This document shows, one piece after another, positions 6,887 through 17,088 of a stretch of 64,000 nt of DNA; the first letter of the stretch is position 1; each line of letters starts with the position of its first letter. A program made the position numbers and the translations under genes. The DNA is from Tolypothrix sp. FACHB-123. Its GTDB lineage: Bacteria > Cyanobacteriota > Cyanobacteriia > Cyanobacteriales > Nostocaceae. The notes beneath the pieces were generated by a model. It saw nothing but the letters and a program-made list of their open reading frames with translations, was not told the DNA's origin and did no database searches. Where the stretch lies: positions 186,001-250,000 of the forward strand of contig NZ_JACJRE010000004.1 in NCBI RefSeq assembly GCF_014697075.1. The letters run 5' to 3'.

Positions 6887-9115
6887 CTATTGACCATTGA
6901 CTATTGACTGTTCAATCGGAATTTCAATGACGAACTCAGCACCTTGTCCTGGTGATGAGATGCATTTGATTGAGCCGCTGTGACGCTCGGTGATAATTTG
7001 GTAACTAATAGATAGACCCATACCTGTACCTTTACCTACAGGCTTGGTTGTATAGAAGGGGTCAAATAACCGATTTAGTACTTGTTCTGTGATTCCAGGG
7101 CCGTTGTCAGCAATTCGGATAGTAATATGTTGAGCGTTGGTTTTCTCTGTACAAATGCGGATGGTAAGACAATCACAATCTAACTTTTGTGACTCATAAC
7201 TTTCTTCGAGAGCATCGATAGCATTAGCTAAGATGTTCATAAATACTTGGTTTAGTTGTCCAGCGTAGCACTGAATTAAAGGTAAATCGCTGTAGTCTTT
7301 GATTACTTGAATGGTGGGGCGGTTAGGTTTGGCTTTTAAACGGTAATCTAAAATCATTAAGGTACTATCTATACCTTCATGAATATCCGCAAATTTTAAA
7401 TCGGCTTCATCAAAACGGGAGAAGGTACGTAAAGAAGCGACAATTTTACGGATACGGTCAGCACCAACTTTCATAGATAACAGGAGGTGTGGTAAGTCTT
7501 GCAAGAGGAAATCGAGGTCAATGGCTTCAGCTTCGTCTTGAATTTCTAATGGAGGATTGGGATAGTGTTTTTGGTAAAGTTTGAGGAAATTTAATAGGTC
7601 ATGAGTATAATTGTCAGCGTGGCCTAGGTTACCGTAAATAAAATTCACTGGATTATTAATTTCATGGGCAACTCCAGCTACTAGTTGACCAATAGAAGAC
7701 ATTTTTTCACTTTGGATCAGCTGAGACTGGATGCGTTGATATTCCTGGAGTGTTTGCTCTAATTCAGAGGTTCGCTGTTTAAGTTGAGTTTGCGATCGCA
7801 CTAAATCTGCTTCTGTAATTTTTCTCTCAGTAATATCTCGCATATTACCCTGAAAACCTACTACTTTACTAGCAGCATTTTTTATCGGTGAAGCGTTAAA
7901 AACAATCCAGCAATCACTACCATCTGCACGTTTAACTCTCACTTCTATTCCAGGTTGCTTTTTACCAATTTCGAGAATTTTTTGCAGAATTGTTTCATAA
8001 TTGGTGATATATTCAGGATTAATTATCGAAGCAAACGATTTGTCGATAAATTCTGAGATTTCATAGCCAAACATCTCAGTGAAGCTAGGGGAAAGGTAAG
8101 TAAACTGACCAGACAAAGATAAAGTATAAATTACATCATCTAAATTTTCGACTAAACTGCGAAACATGGCTTCACTTTGTGCGGGGAAAATAGTTGTTGG
8201 TGCTTCTGTGAATGCTGTTTTGCGATTAGTGATATCAATCAATAATCCATCCCAAAGAATTTTACCTGTTGATTGTACCTCTGGCTGGGAAAGACCTTGT
8301 ACCCACTTCCACTGACCGCAACTAGATAAAATCCTTCCTTCCCAATGCCAAGTTTGTAATGTTTGGGCAGAAATAGCGATAGAGTCTAAAAAAGATTGGC
8401 GATCGCTAGGATGGACTGCTTCTGTAAATAATTGGCGATTTTGTTGTGCGGCTTCTGGTTCTATGCCATAAATTTCTTGACAACCAGAAAATACATTAAC
8501 AAAAGCAGCGCCATCTGGTTCCAGTTGAAACTGGTAAAACATACCAGGTATATTTGCAATTAGCTGTTTATAATCTCCCTTAGAGGAACCTTTAGTATCT
8601 ACTGTTACTGAAGGGGAGCTAACATTTTCTACTATTGATAATAAACCAATCAAGTTGCCATGCAAATCAGTCAAAGGAGTGTGGTACCACTTACAAATAA
8701 TGATTCTGCCGTCCTTGGTACAATTTTGGCTGGTAGTGGGTATTAGCTGTTTTTGGCAGATGAATTGGGCGAGATATGTATTTATTGCTTGTTTAGTACT
8801 TCCAGCTATGATAATTTCTGCCGCATGTCGTCCTAGTACTTCGCGCTGACTATAGCCAAAAATTTTTTCCGCAGCAGGATTCCAATCTGTTACCTCAAAA
8901 GCCATATTCCACGAAATGACGCCTAAGGGATGGCGTTGTGTCATAAATGACAATCTGTGCCGCAATTCGGTGAGTGTTTCTCCTACGCGCTGAGAATCTA
9001 TCCATAGCCGATACTGCTGTTTAACGGCACGACTGGCTGAGGCAAAAGCCTTTTCTAGCTGCTCAGTGCGTTGGCGTAAAGTTGTTAGCTCTTCGTATAT
9101 TGCTTCAGTGGACAT
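6887..9115 (-). CDS. Multi-PAS sensor histidine kinase
   Basis: About 742 residues from the ATG at 9115 (MSTEAIYEELTTLRQ); a TTG at 9217 would add 34 residues of low quality. An N-terminal coiled coil is followed by three PAS domains. The first contains EVTDWNPAAEKIFGYS, the second YGIEPEAAQQN and the third FTYLSPSFTEMFGYE. A PAC motif (MRDITERK), a coiled coil, a HisKA-type dimerisation helix with His in GVAHEINNPVNF, and a HATPase domain (NILANAIDA, IADNGPGI, GTGMGLSIS) complete it. No membrane segment, so it is a cytoplasmic sensor. No response regulator is adjacent, so its partner is encoded elsewhere. Confidence 0.9.
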   Translation of the reverse strand: MSTEAIYEELTTLRQRTEQLEKAFASASRAVKQQYRLWIDSQRVGETLTELRHRLSFMTQRHPLGVISWNMAFEVTDWNPAAEKIFGYSQREVLGRHAAEIIIAGSTKQAINTYLAQFICQKQLIPTTSQNCTKDGRIIICKWYHTPLTDLHGNLIGLLSIVENVSSPSVTVDTKGSSKGDYKQLIANIPGMFYQFQLEPDGAAFVNVFSGCQEIYGIEPEAAQQNRQLFTEAVHPSDRQSFLDSIAISAQTLQTWHWEGRILSSCGQWKWVQGLSQPEVQSTGKILWDGLLIDITNRKTAFTEAPTTIFPAQSEAMFRSLVENLDDVIYTLSLSGQFTYLSPSFTEMFGYEISEFIDKSFASIINPEYITNYETILQKILEIGKKQPGIEVRVKRADGSDCWIVFNASPIKNAASKVVGFQGNMRDITERKITEADLVRSQTQLKQRTSELEQTLQEYQRIQSQLIQSEKMSSIGQLVAGVAHEINNPVNFIYGNLGHADNYTHDLLNFLKLYQKHYPNPPLEIQDEAEAIDLDFLLQDLPHLLLSMKVGADRIRKIVASLRTFSRFDEADLKFADIHEGIDSTLMILDYRLKAKPNRPTIQVIKDYSDLPLIQCYAGQLNQVFMNILANAIDALEESYESQKLDCDCLTIRICTEKTNAQHITIRIADNGPGITEQVLNRLFDPFYTTKPVGKGTGMGLSISYQIITERHSGSIKCISSPGQGAEFVIEIPIEQSIVNGQ

Positions 9116-9408
9116 ACTGGTTGGGGATTTTAGCTGTATATTTATATATCTGCCTTTACAATACTTTTTGCGCCTAGCAGAGCTGATTTTAGGAGTTTCT
9201 GTAGTTAGAATGCCCAAAAATACCCAGGATTACACAAGCTATCGTGAAAATAATTATCTATTCAGGGTTTGAGTACTGACTCAGAAATGATTCTCCCTAG
9301 ACAATTCAGGATATGTTCTCCTAGAACTGCGGAATTTACTATCCATATCTCCAGATAACTGTTGATTGTGGTAATTATTAACAATCAGCCCCGGTAAAAA
9401 TTAATCAG

Positions 9409-10236
9409 ATGAATGCTGTTAAAAAATCAAGGACACCTGTTGCTTTAACCATTGCTGGCTCAGATAGCGGCGGTGGTGCGGGAATTCAAACTGATTTACG
9501 TACTTTTGCGTTTCACTGTGTTCACGGTACTAGTGCTATTACCTGCATTACAGCCCAAAATACTTTGGGTGTCAGGCGCGTTGATGCGATACCTAGTGAG
9601 GCTGTAGTGGCGCAAATGCAAGCAGTGGTTGAAGATATTGGCGTGCAAGCTGCGAAAACAGGAATGTTACTCAACCAGGAAATTATTTTGGCTGTGGCGC
9701 AGCAAGTAGAAGCTTTGCAAATTCTGAATTTGGTAGTAGATCCAGTTATGGTGTCACGTACTGGGGCACAATTAATTGATGATGATGCAGTAAACACTCT
9801 TTGCCATGCTTTAATCCCCCAAGCGGCTATTGTGACGCCAAACCGTTATGAAGCGCAAATTATGAGTGGGTTAACTATTAATAGCCTGGATGATATGCAA
9901 GCAGCAGCGCAAATCATTCACCAAAAATTAGGGGCGAAAGCGGTTTTAGTCAAGGGAGGCGGGATGGAGGGAAAAGCACATGGTGTTGATATCTGGTTTG
10001 ATGGCGAAAAATTATCAACTTTGTCAACTCAGTTGATAGATACAAAAAATACTCATGGTACTGGTTGTACTTTATCGGCTGCGATCGCAGCTAATCTAGC
10101 TCAAAACCACGACCTATTTACAGCAGTACAACAGGCAAAAAACTATGTTACAACTGCCCTAACTTACTCTCTTGATATTGGTAAAGGACAAGGCCCTGTA
10201 GGACATTTTTTCCCTTTGCTGCAAAATACCAATTAG
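9409..10236 (+). CDS. thiD: Hydroxymethylpyrimidine (phosphate) kinase
   Basis: ThiD phosphorylates HMP and HMP-P to HMP-PP in thiamine synthesis. The 275 residues have the family's usual length and the ribokinase-fold signatures AGSDSGGGAGIQTD at the N-terminus, VVDPVMVS in the middle, and KNTHGTGCTLSAA, whose GTGC forms the anion hole with its catalytic Cys. Transcribed alone; thiC lies 16 kb away under a TPP riboswitch, while no riboswitch is seen here. The start ATG is well placed for the fold. Confidence 0.93.
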   Translation: MNAVKKSRTPVALTIAGSDSGGGAGIQTDLRTFAFHCVHGTSAITCITAQNTLGVRRVDAIPSEAVVAQMQAVVEDIGVQAAKTGMLLNQEIILAVAQQVEALQILNLVVDPVMVSRTGAQLIDDDAVNTLCHALIPQAAIVTPNRYEAQIMSGLTINSLDDMQAAAQIIHQKLGAKAVLVKGGGMEGKAHGVDIWFDGEKLSTLSTQLIDTKNTHGTGCTLSAAIAANLAQNHDLFTAVQQAKNYVTTALTYSLDIGKGQGPVGHFFPLLQNTN

Positions 10237-10449
10237 TCTGGTACTTGCTGTAATTCAGATTGCTGAGCGCTAAACTCAAATGGCAATGCAGCTTTAGAGC
10301 ACTTATATGTAGTTATTTCATAATCTCCAGCAAAAATCTTTGCCCTGTTATCATTTTTCTATTATTCTTGGGCATAGTTTCAGTTTTGACTATCTCTGAT
10401 AGTATCTCTAAAACAATGAACTACTCTAATTTTTCATGCTAAGTTACCT

Positions 10450-11064
10450 ATGCAAGCGACAAATTCCATTTATAACCATCCACCTACACCAACAACTCCA
10501 ACCTATCCCCCATCTGTACCCTTGTCTGTGTATCGGGAATTGGCAGACGAGTTACAAGTAGCACAAGCACAGTTAAAGACTCTAGGTGTTAAAAATCAGC
10601 AACTAACACAAGAAAATCAATTGCTACGTCAAGAAATGACTAAATTGATTCAATCTTGTCTGCGATTACAAAAGTTGGTAGATTTTCCCGGACAACAGCC
10701 TAATCAGCCTCATAGTCAAGCACCTTCCACTAGTAATGAGGGGAAAAATACAACGCCGCCAAAAGCAGGGACAAAAACACGTCCTCGTCAGCAAGTCCCT
10801 CGTCCTCGTCCACCTGTATCGGAAGTCCCAGGTAAAAAAAGTCAACCTGCTTCTGTCTCTACACCTGTAATGGAAATGATGCAGCCGAAATCCCAGCCTG
10901 TATTTATCGAAGAGCAAGAAGTTAGATATTATGCTGCTAATGAGCCGGAAACTAAGGAAATTAGTGGATGGTGGTTAATTATTAGTATTTTATTAATTAT
11001 GCTGACGGCTTTTAGTGCTGGGTATTTGGTCGTGCGTCCTCTGTTTGAACACCAAAGTCGTTAG
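10450..11064 (+). CDS. Coiled-coil protein with C-terminal membrane anchor
   Basis: 204 residues: a Pro/Thr-rich start, a coiled coil (about 30-75, YRELADELQVAQAQLKTL...), a long basic and proline-rich linker, and one hydrophobic helix close to the C-terminus (IISILLIMLTAFSAGYLVV). The topology is tail-anchored, with the coiled coil in the cytoplasm. No family was recognised. It lies between thiD and glnB on the same strand but with gaps of 213 and 336 bp, so it is not clearly in an operon. Confidence 0.7.
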   Translation: MQATNSIYNHPPTPTTPTYPPSVPLSVYRELADELQVAQAQLKTLGVKNQQLTQENQLLRQEMTKLIQSCLRLQKLVDFPGQQPNQPHSQAPSTSNEGKNTTPPKAGTKTRPRQQVPRPRPPVSEVPGKKSQPASVSTPVMEMMQPKSQPVFIEEQEVRYYAANEPETKEISGWWLIISILLIMLTAFSAGYLVVRPLFEHQSR

Positions 11065-11400
11065 TTACAACTGTCGGTGTTGTGGCTGTAACTTGATATT
11101 TTTTTTAAAATTTCGCTCTCACAATTATAAATTAATATTTCAGGAAATTTACCTATTTTTTGTTAACAAAAAATACATATTTTCATGGAAAAATATGACC
11201 ATATTTTTGATATCATAATTATAAAAAATAGTTAAATATGAGATACATTGCCATAGTTAATTTAACAACTATTCCCATAGGTCATTGAAAGCCGTAAATT
11301 ATTAAATATATTTTTAAGATAGTTCTACTAGTTAAAGTGTTAGACAAAGAATCTGGTTAGATATATAAACAAAGCTAGTAGAAACAAGGAGTCCAAATAA
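11065..11400 (+). promoter_or_regulatory. glnB upstream region
   Basis: 336 AT-rich bases with no gene. AAGGAG about 9 nt before the glnB ATG is a clear ribosome site. GTT-N9-TAC near 11162 resembles an NtcA box but has the wrong spacer (N8 is required), so no NtcA site is called. Confidence 0.5.
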
Positions 11401-11739
<339 letters not shown>

Positions 11740-11908
11740 AATTTGATGGCTGAGTTGTGAGTTCTGAGCGCTTAAATCAAAGAGTTTATCGAGTCAAGTT
11801 TTGGGTATTTAGCAGATGCTTAATGGCTAATATAATAAATTTTTCAAGAAACGGTGACATATCATCTTTTCACCATTATTAACTCAAAACTTACTCTTAA
11901 CTTTCAAC

Positions 11909-12493
11909 TTAGAACTCAGGACTCAGCTTTGTCAGTTGAGGAAGTAAAGCTGTAAAAGCTTTACCGCGATGGCTAAGCGATCGCTTCAACTGCGGCGTCA
12001 TCTCAGCAAAAGTCAATTGTTTCTCTGGAACATAAAAAATCGGGTCGTACCCAAAACCACGAGTACCGCGAGGTGCATGAAGAATTACACCCCGACAAGT
12101 ACCTTCAGATTGCAGGACGATCGCACCATCAGGACTAGCGATCGCAATTACACAGACAAATTGTGCTTGTCGGTTGATTTCCGCCCCTAATTCGCTTAAT
12201 ACCCTAGCAATGCGTTCGGAGTCGTTTCTAGCGTAACGTGCAGAATAGACTCCTGGCGCGCCATCTAAAGCATCTACTTGTAAGCCAGAATCATCGGCTA
12301 TTGCCCATTTTCCCGTGGCTTTGGCAATTTGGGAGGCTTTTAAACAAGCATTGGCGGCAAAAGTATCGCCGGTTTCTTCAATTTCTAATTCTTCTGGTTT
12401 GAGGGATAATTCCCAACCAGAATCAGCCAGATAAGCTTGCATTTCTCGTAACTTACCGGGGTTACCTGTGGCTACTACAAGTGTTTTAGTCAT
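11909..12493 (-). CDS. rdgB: dITP/XTP pyrophosphatase (RdgB/HAM1)
   Basis: Hydrolyses non-canonical purine triphosphates so they are not built into nucleic acid. 194 residues; signatures are ATGNPGKLREM at the N-terminus (substrate loop), AIADDSGLQVDAL in the middle, GFGYDPIF, and SHRGKA near the C-terminus, all expected for the family. Directly upstream lies a run of GTCAATAGTCATTGGTCATT repeats. No operon partner. Confidence 0.92.
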   Translation of the reverse strand: MTKTLVVATGNPGKLREMQAYLADSGWELSLKPEELEIEETGDTFAANACLKASQIAKATGKWAIADDSGLQVDALDGAPGVYSARYARNDSERIARVLSELGAEINRQAQFVCVIAIASPDGAIVLQSEGTCRGVILHAPRGTRGFGYDPIFYVPEKQLTFAEMTPQLKRSLSHRGKAFTALLPQLTKLSPEF

Positions 12494-12539
12494 TAGTCAA
12501 TAGTCATTGGTCATTGATCAATAGTCATTGGTAAACCAG

Positions 12540-12663
12540 TGTGGTCTTGGGGAAACCCCATGAACAACTGGTGTTAGCGTAGCGTAAAGCCTTTGGCATA
12601 GTTTCTCTACGAGAGGCTGCGCCAACGCTTAGAGCGACGTTCGCGTCAGCGTCACCCGAAAGG
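12540..12663. repeat. Interspersed palindromic repeat cluster
   Basis: Contains TTAGCGTAGCG, GAGAGGCTGCGCCAACGC and GACGTTCGCGTCAGCGTCACCCG, a GC-rich mosaic that recurs in part near 19575 and 63260. The segments are noncoding, hairpin-forming and flanked by GTCAATAGTCATTGG motifs. Confidence 0.55.
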
Positions 12664-12726
12664 TCAACAGTCAATAGTTCTGATATTTGGAATTACTGAC
12701 TGTGGACTTTGGACTATTGACTAATT

Positions 12727-14163
12727 TTACGCTGCCCAGTGTTTCGCCCACGCAAGAGTTTCATGTACGCGATCAAGTGTGGCGGCTTCGCAGTATAAGC
12801 GTAAAACTGGTTCAGTCCCGCTAAAGCGAATCATTAACCAGCTATTGTCAGCTAGGCGGTATTTATAGCCGTCAATGGTTTGACAATCAATTACGGCTTG
12901 TCCAGCTATTTCTGTTAATGGTTGGGTTTGCAGTTGTTGTAAAAGCCGCGATCGCACTTCCATACTCGCTAAAGGTAAATCAATGCGATCGTAGGCGGAA
13001 TTGAAGCCTGTTTGCTGTTGTAAACTCTGGTAATATTCGCCTAAATCTTGCCCTGATTCCACAATTGCTTCCAGCACATATAACGCTGATAGCAATGCAT
13101 CTCGTTCGGGAATATGGCTACCATAGCCAATTCCTCCTGACTCTTCACCACCTAACAAGACTTCAGCGGCTAACATTCTGTCAGCAATATATTTATAACC
13201 AACGGGCGTCTCGAATACAGAGAGATGATGTAGTGCAGCTACCAGGGGAATTAAGTCAGAACCGCTGACTGTTTTGACAATTTCACCTGTAAAACCACGC
13301 CGTAAGGTTAAATGGTCAATTAATATCGGAATTAAGACTTGGGAACTTAAAAAGTTAGCTTCCCCATCGACGGCGGCGATGCGATCGCAGTCGCCATCAA
13401 ATACTAACCCCACAGTTAAATTATTTGAATTGCTGGCGCGGTGATTTTTGATGACTGTAAATAGCTGGGATAAATATTTAGGTAAGGGTTCAGGCGCACC
13501 ACCACCAAATAAAGGATCGCGATTGCTGTTGATTTCCTGGACGCGATCGCCTAATAATCTGGCTAATCCTCCCGCCGCCGCCCCATGCATCACATCAGCA
13601 AAGACAGTTAATTTACCATCAGCTAGAGCCGCGCGAATTTTGGCAATATCAACTTTACCTTCTAAACCTGCGGTATAACTCGGCCAAGGGTCAAATTTCT
13701 CCACCTCGCCAGGTGTAGCTGCTTGGGGTAATCCTTTGACTACGAGTGCTTCTATTTCTTTGGTAAATTCTGGCGATACTGAACCACCAAAATAGCCCTT
13801 GACTTTTAATCCTAGATATGCACCAGGATTATGACTAGCGGTAATTACCAAAGCACCCAAAGCATTCAGTTGTTTCGCCGCCCAGCTAAAAGCCGGAGTA
13901 GGAGCATAGCTATCACTGAGTAGCACATCAAATCCGATAGCGGTGACAGCATCAGCGACAGCAAGGGCAAAATCTTCGGCCATAAATCGGCGATCGTAAC
14001 CAACTACGATTTTCTTAGTACCTACAACAGAAAAATAAGTATCATATAATACTTTTGCGGCTACTGGTGCAACCAAGGCTAGGCGTTCAAAGGTGAATTC
14101 ATCACCAATCACACCTCGCCAGCCGTCTGTACCAAATTTGATAGAGTTTGCTACAACTGGCAT
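12727..14163 (-). CDS. Phosphoglucomutase/phosphomannomutase family protein
   Basis: An alpha-D-phosphohexomutase that moves phosphate between C1 and C6 of a hexose phosphate. 478 residues with all four family loops: TASHNPGAY with the phosphoserine, DGDCDRIA (metal), GGEESGGIGYG (sugar) and RFSGTEPVLRLY (phosphate). The N-terminus (KFGTDGWRG) is typical. Whether glucose or mannose is preferred cannot be read by eye. The stop is close to a repeat-filled gap before rdgB; the two are not obviously one operon (233 bp apart). Confidence 0.92.
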   Translation of the reverse strand: MPVVANSIKFGTDGWRGVIGDEFTFERLALVAPVAAKVLYDTYFSVVGTKKIVVGYDRRFMAEDFALAVADAVTAIGFDVLLSDSYAPTPAFSWAAKQLNALGALVITASHNPGAYLGLKVKGYFGGSVSPEFTKEIEALVVKGLPQAATPGEVEKFDPWPSYTAGLEGKVDIAKIRAALADGKLTVFADVMHGAAAGGLARLLGDRVQEINSNRDPLFGGGAPEPLPKYLSQLFTVIKNHRASNSNNLTVGLVFDGDCDRIAAVDGEANFLSSQVLIPILIDHLTLRRGFTGEIVKTVSGSDLIPLVAALHHLSVFETPVGYKYIADRMLAAEVLLGGEESGGIGYGSHIPERDALLSALYVLEAIVESGQDLGEYYQSLQQQTGFNSAYDRIDLPLASMEVRSRLLQQLQTQPLTEIAGQAVIDCQTIDGYKYRLADNSWLMIRFSGTEPVLRLYCEAATLDRVHETLAWAKHWAA

Positions 14164-14320
14164 GAAGGTATCCTAAATTTTTACCTGAGGATTTTATCAT
14201 TTAGACTGTAGGCTTTGTAAAAAAAGAATATAGTACTAATGAATAAATTCTCCTCAGTAGTTGCGAAATTCAGATGAGCTAAGAATAAGCCCAAGAGTCG
14301 CGATAGATAAAAATATTAAT

Positions 14321-14350
14321 AATCCTTAATAGCAACTACTATTAAGGATT
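14321..14350 (-). terminator. Perfect 12-bp inverted repeat, likely terminator
   Basis: AATCCTTAATAG and CTATTAAGGATT with a 6-nt loop, 41 bp after the end of the coiled-coil gene at 14391. On the minus strand it is followed by ATTAATATTTTT. It is AT-rich, so possibly a weak terminator or an operator for the mutase gene. Confidence 0.5.
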
Positions 14351-14390
14351 GTATATAGGAGCAGCAAACTGCTCAACACCCTGATTGTCT

Positions 14391-14891
14391 TTAAAAATCA
14401 TCGAGAAACTGGCTAAGCCTGCTGATCACCGGGTCAACCTCTTGAGGAGGCGGAGGTGGAACATATGTATTATTAACTACCTCCCCTACTGATGCTGCTG
14501 AAGCTGATGCTGGAGCCGCATACTGAATCACAGGTCGTTCAGCAACCATGATAGCCAAGTGAGCAACTTGTTGAGTCAGGTGCAGAATTTGGCTTTCCAT
14601 TGACTCCAAACGATGAGATTCCTTGGCAAAAAAGCGTTCCTCAAGGTCAGCCAGTTGATGTTGCAGTCTACCGATTTCTTGTTCAACCGCCGTTGTGGAT
14701 GGTGTTTGCGTACCAGGTTTGACTGATTCTGGTACACATAAAGATTGCCATAGAGCTTCTTTACAGAGGTCGCTGAAAGTTTTATCGACTTGTTTCTCCA
14801 AATAGCTTTCTACAAGAGCCAACAAGCTTTCATCAGCGACCCCTGGATTGAACGTGACCGATTTAACTACTTTTTTTGACCATTGGAACAT
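14391..14891 (-). CDS. Small coiled-coil partner of an actin-like ATPase
   Basis: 166 residues: a short N-terminal basic region (FQWSKKVVKSVTFNP), a helical segment with SLLALVESYLEKQVDKTF, a coiled coil (about 70-110) and a proline-rich tail (YVPPPPPQEVDP) ending in acidic SRLSQFLDDF. It begins 5 bp after the actin-like gene, so it is cotranscribed. The arrangement (ATPase gene then small helical gene) matches ParM-ParR pairs, in which the second protein binds DNA and the filament; the N-terminal helix-rich part could be such a domain. That role is inferred; no ParR motif was recognised. Confidence 0.6.
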   Translation of the reverse strand: MFQWSKKVVKSVTFNPGVADESLLALVESYLEKQVDKTFSDLCKEALWQSLCVPESVKPGTQTPSTTAVEQEIGRLQHQLADLEERFFAKESHRLESMESQILHLTQQVAHLAIMVAERPVIQYAAPASASAASVGEVVNNTYVPPPPPQEVDPVISRLSQFLDDF

Positions 14892-14896
14892 CAGTT

Positions 14897-16048
14897 TTAA
14901 GCCCTAGAAGAGCGAACAGCAGATAATTGCGCCTCTCCATAAATATACTGCCCCAAGGCATTAGCTTGTCGGGAAGGTGCAGCTAAATAAGCGTTAATTT
15001 TAGCCTCCTTCAGTAGCCGTTGTACATCTTCCCAGAAAAATTGACCACCACCTCCGGTGATAATCACATCAGTCACCCGTTCTGGTAACCAGGCGAGAAC
15101 ACGACTACAAATTTCTCGAGAAAACATCTCTATAAGATTGGGCAGAAAATCATCAAGATTGGTTGGCTTGCTGGCACCTTTAGGACGGTAGAATCTTTCG
15201 CCCTTGGGTTTATTCACAGCAGAAATCAAGGCTAAAGATTGGCTATCAGCGCCTTCAATTTCAGCCGCAACAAGTTCATAAAACTTATTCATCCCGAAAT
15301 CTTCACTCTTAGAAGCTCCTCGAGCAAAGCGGAAGTTATCTACCATCAACAGATCAATGGTTTGATGGCCAATATCAACGATAGCAACTGAGATTTTTGT
15401 AAAATCAGGAACTGTCGCACCTTTTTGAGGTTGAGCTTCTGTCCATAAAAGGCTGCCGTAGCCTTCTGGCATTACCCAAACTTTACTAATATTGAGATTT
15501 ACAGATTCACCTCGGAAGTTTAAAACATGAGGGCCACTTACCGAGCTAATTAACTGTGCTTTTTCTTTTTCAAACTGTTCTAAAGAAAGGAAAGGCAGAC
15601 CCAGTACGACAGAAATATCGTCTTTGAGTTTAAAGTAGCCTGCACAGGCTAATACTTTTACTAGTGCATCCTCTACCTTAGATTGACCCACTCCCAAATT
15701 AGCCCCAAAGTCCGCGGCCAGTTGACCGACAGCGTAGCCACTACCTTGATACTCTAGCCACAAATCCATTAAAGGATCGGTCGCCCGGGCTTCAAACACA
15801 CCCCCGCGTACTTGTTCTATAGACATTTGCTTGACGTTTGCTGGTACGAACACCACATTATTTGGTTCGCGGCTGACGCAAGTTTTGGTAGAAGTTCTGC
15901 CTAAATCAACACTGAGAATTGCCTTATTACCCGAAAAGGTACTTGGCTTGGGTGTAGTAGTTGCGTTAATAGGGGTGGACGCAGACACCCGATTCATGGG
16001 TATAGCGGCGGCATTTATTGGGGTAGCGGCGGAAGGTTGGTCTGTCAT
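14897..16048 (-). CDS. ParM/StbA-like actin-family ATPase
   Basis: 383 residues. After a low-complexity Thr/Ala-rich tail (residues 1-40) come the actin-fold loops: phosphate 1 (LSVDLGRTSTKT), phosphate 2 (VAIVDIGHQTIDLL) and adenosine (VIITGGGGQFF). This is the ParM/StbA/Alp-type pattern rather than MreB or FtsA. The gene is chromosomal in context, so it may organise something other than plasmid segregation. Cotranscribed with the small coiled-coil gene. Partner and cargo are unknown. Confidence 0.8.
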   Translation of the reverse strand: MTDQPSAATPINAAAIPMNRVSASTPINATTTPKPSTFSGNKAILSVDLGRTSTKTCVSREPNNVVFVPANVKQMSIEQVRGGVFEARATDPLMDLWLEYQGSGYAVGQLAADFGANLGVGQSKVEDALVKVLACAGYFKLKDDISVVLGLPFLSLEQFEKEKAQLISSVSGPHVLNFRGESVNLNISKVWVMPEGYGSLLWTEAQPQKGATVPDFTKISVAIVDIGHQTIDLLMVDNFRFARGASKSEDFGMNKFYELVAAEIEGADSQSLALISAVNKPKGERFYRPKGASKPTNLDDFLPNLIEMFSREICSRVLAWLPERVTDVIITGGGGQFFWEDVQRLLKEAKINAYLAAPSRQANALGQYIYGEAQLSAVRSSRA

Positions 16049-16257
16049 AAAGCTCCTAGTCCTAACTTAACTGTAAAAACTAATCCTGCTCAATCTTACA
16101 AAAATGGGAATTACCAAAAATTCCTGGCTGCGTCAAGTGTAGCTAGAAATACGCAAAAAATTAAGTCAGGCGATCGCGAATCTAGCATTATTGGGGATAG
16201 TTTAGGCCAATATCAAGTATATTTAACACCCATTTTGATAACAAAAACTTTTATATT

Positions 16258-16881
16258 TCATTTTCTGGTGCTTTTACGCTTGCGTTTGAACACCCAAATA
16301 GCAAAGGCGACAACCAAGCTCCCAAGCACGATTTTTGATACAGGAGCAAGGTACTGATCCACAAGTTCATACTGACTACCCAAAAGGTATCCTGAGTATG
16401 TTAGCAAACCTACCCAGGCAGCGCTACCCACAGTTGTGTAAAACAAGAAAGGTAACAAGGGCATATTGCTCATACCTGCCGGTACAGAGATTAAAGTCCG
16501 AATTCCTGGTACCAAACGACCAATTAATACAGCTTTACTACCTTTTCGATTAAACCATTGCGTTGCTTTCGTAATATCGTGACTGGATATAGCAATCCAT
16601 TTACCATATTTGTCAGCTAATCGTTTTAAACGTTTTTCACCCAATAACTGTCCTGGATAGTACCAAATCAACGCACCCACGACTGAACCAAACAGTCCTG
16701 CGAGAAATACGCCAATAATACTAAGTTTTGCCCCTCCTGGCTGATTTGGACTAGCTGTAAACCCTGCCAGTGGCATAATCAGCTCTGAAGGAATCGGGGG
16801 AAAAAGATTTTCTAAAAACATCAGTAGAGCAATACCCCAGTATCCTAAAGAGTTGATCGTATTAGTTATCCATTCAAGCAT
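16258..16881 (-). CDS. DedA family membrane protein
   Basis: 207 residues with about five hydrophobic segments. Signatures include an early acidic motif FLENLFPPIPSELIMP and the arginine-containing GRLVPGIRTLISVPAG, both characteristic of DedA/VTT proteins, which act as lipid transporters or scramblases and matter for envelope stress. It ends with a basic tail (FKRKRKSTRK). Transcribed alone between the actin-like operon and the oxidoreductase. Confidence 0.9.
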   Translation of the reverse strand: MLEWITNTINSLGYWGIALLMFLENLFPPIPSELIMPLAGFTASPNQPGGAKLSIIGVFLAGLFGSVVGALIWYYPGQLLGEKRLKRLADKYGKWIAISSHDITKATQWFNRKGSKAVLIGRLVPGIRTLISVPAGMSNMPLLPFLFYTTVGSAAWVGLLTYSGYLLGSQYELVDQYLAPVSKIVLGSLVVAFAIWVFKRKRKSTRK

Positions 16882-17017
16882 TAATTTAATTCCTGAAATT
16901 ACTATATTTTGGTTACTAAATTTAATTATTTCTCCTGCTGGGAAACCCGATTATTTAGGTTAATAAAACCTGCTAATGAAACTTAGTAAATTAAAATCAA
17001 AAGATTTAGCTTAGCAG

Positions 17018-17064
17018 AAAAGGCAAAAATCAAAAATGCTTTTGGCATTTGATTTTTGCCTTTT
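17018..17064 (-). terminator. Long hairpin after the Gfo/Idh gene
   Basis: AAAAGGCAAAAATCAAAAATGC pairs with GCATTTGATTTTTGCCTTTT around a 5-nt loop (one two-base bulge). It lies 24 bp downstream of the oxidoreductase stop on the minus strand and ends with a T-rich arm, as expected for a terminator. Confidence 0.6.
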
Positions 17065-17088
17065 GATTGTTATCCTCTCTCAGCTTGT

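Noticed and set aside
10260-10442. 60-codon ORF between thiD and the coiled-coil gene
   Set aside because: No ribosome site or family pattern; lies in a promoter-sized gap.
11150-11230. NtcA box upstream of glnB
   Set aside because: GTT-N9-TAC has spacer 9 instead of 8; no other GTA-N8-TAC was found in the 336 bases.
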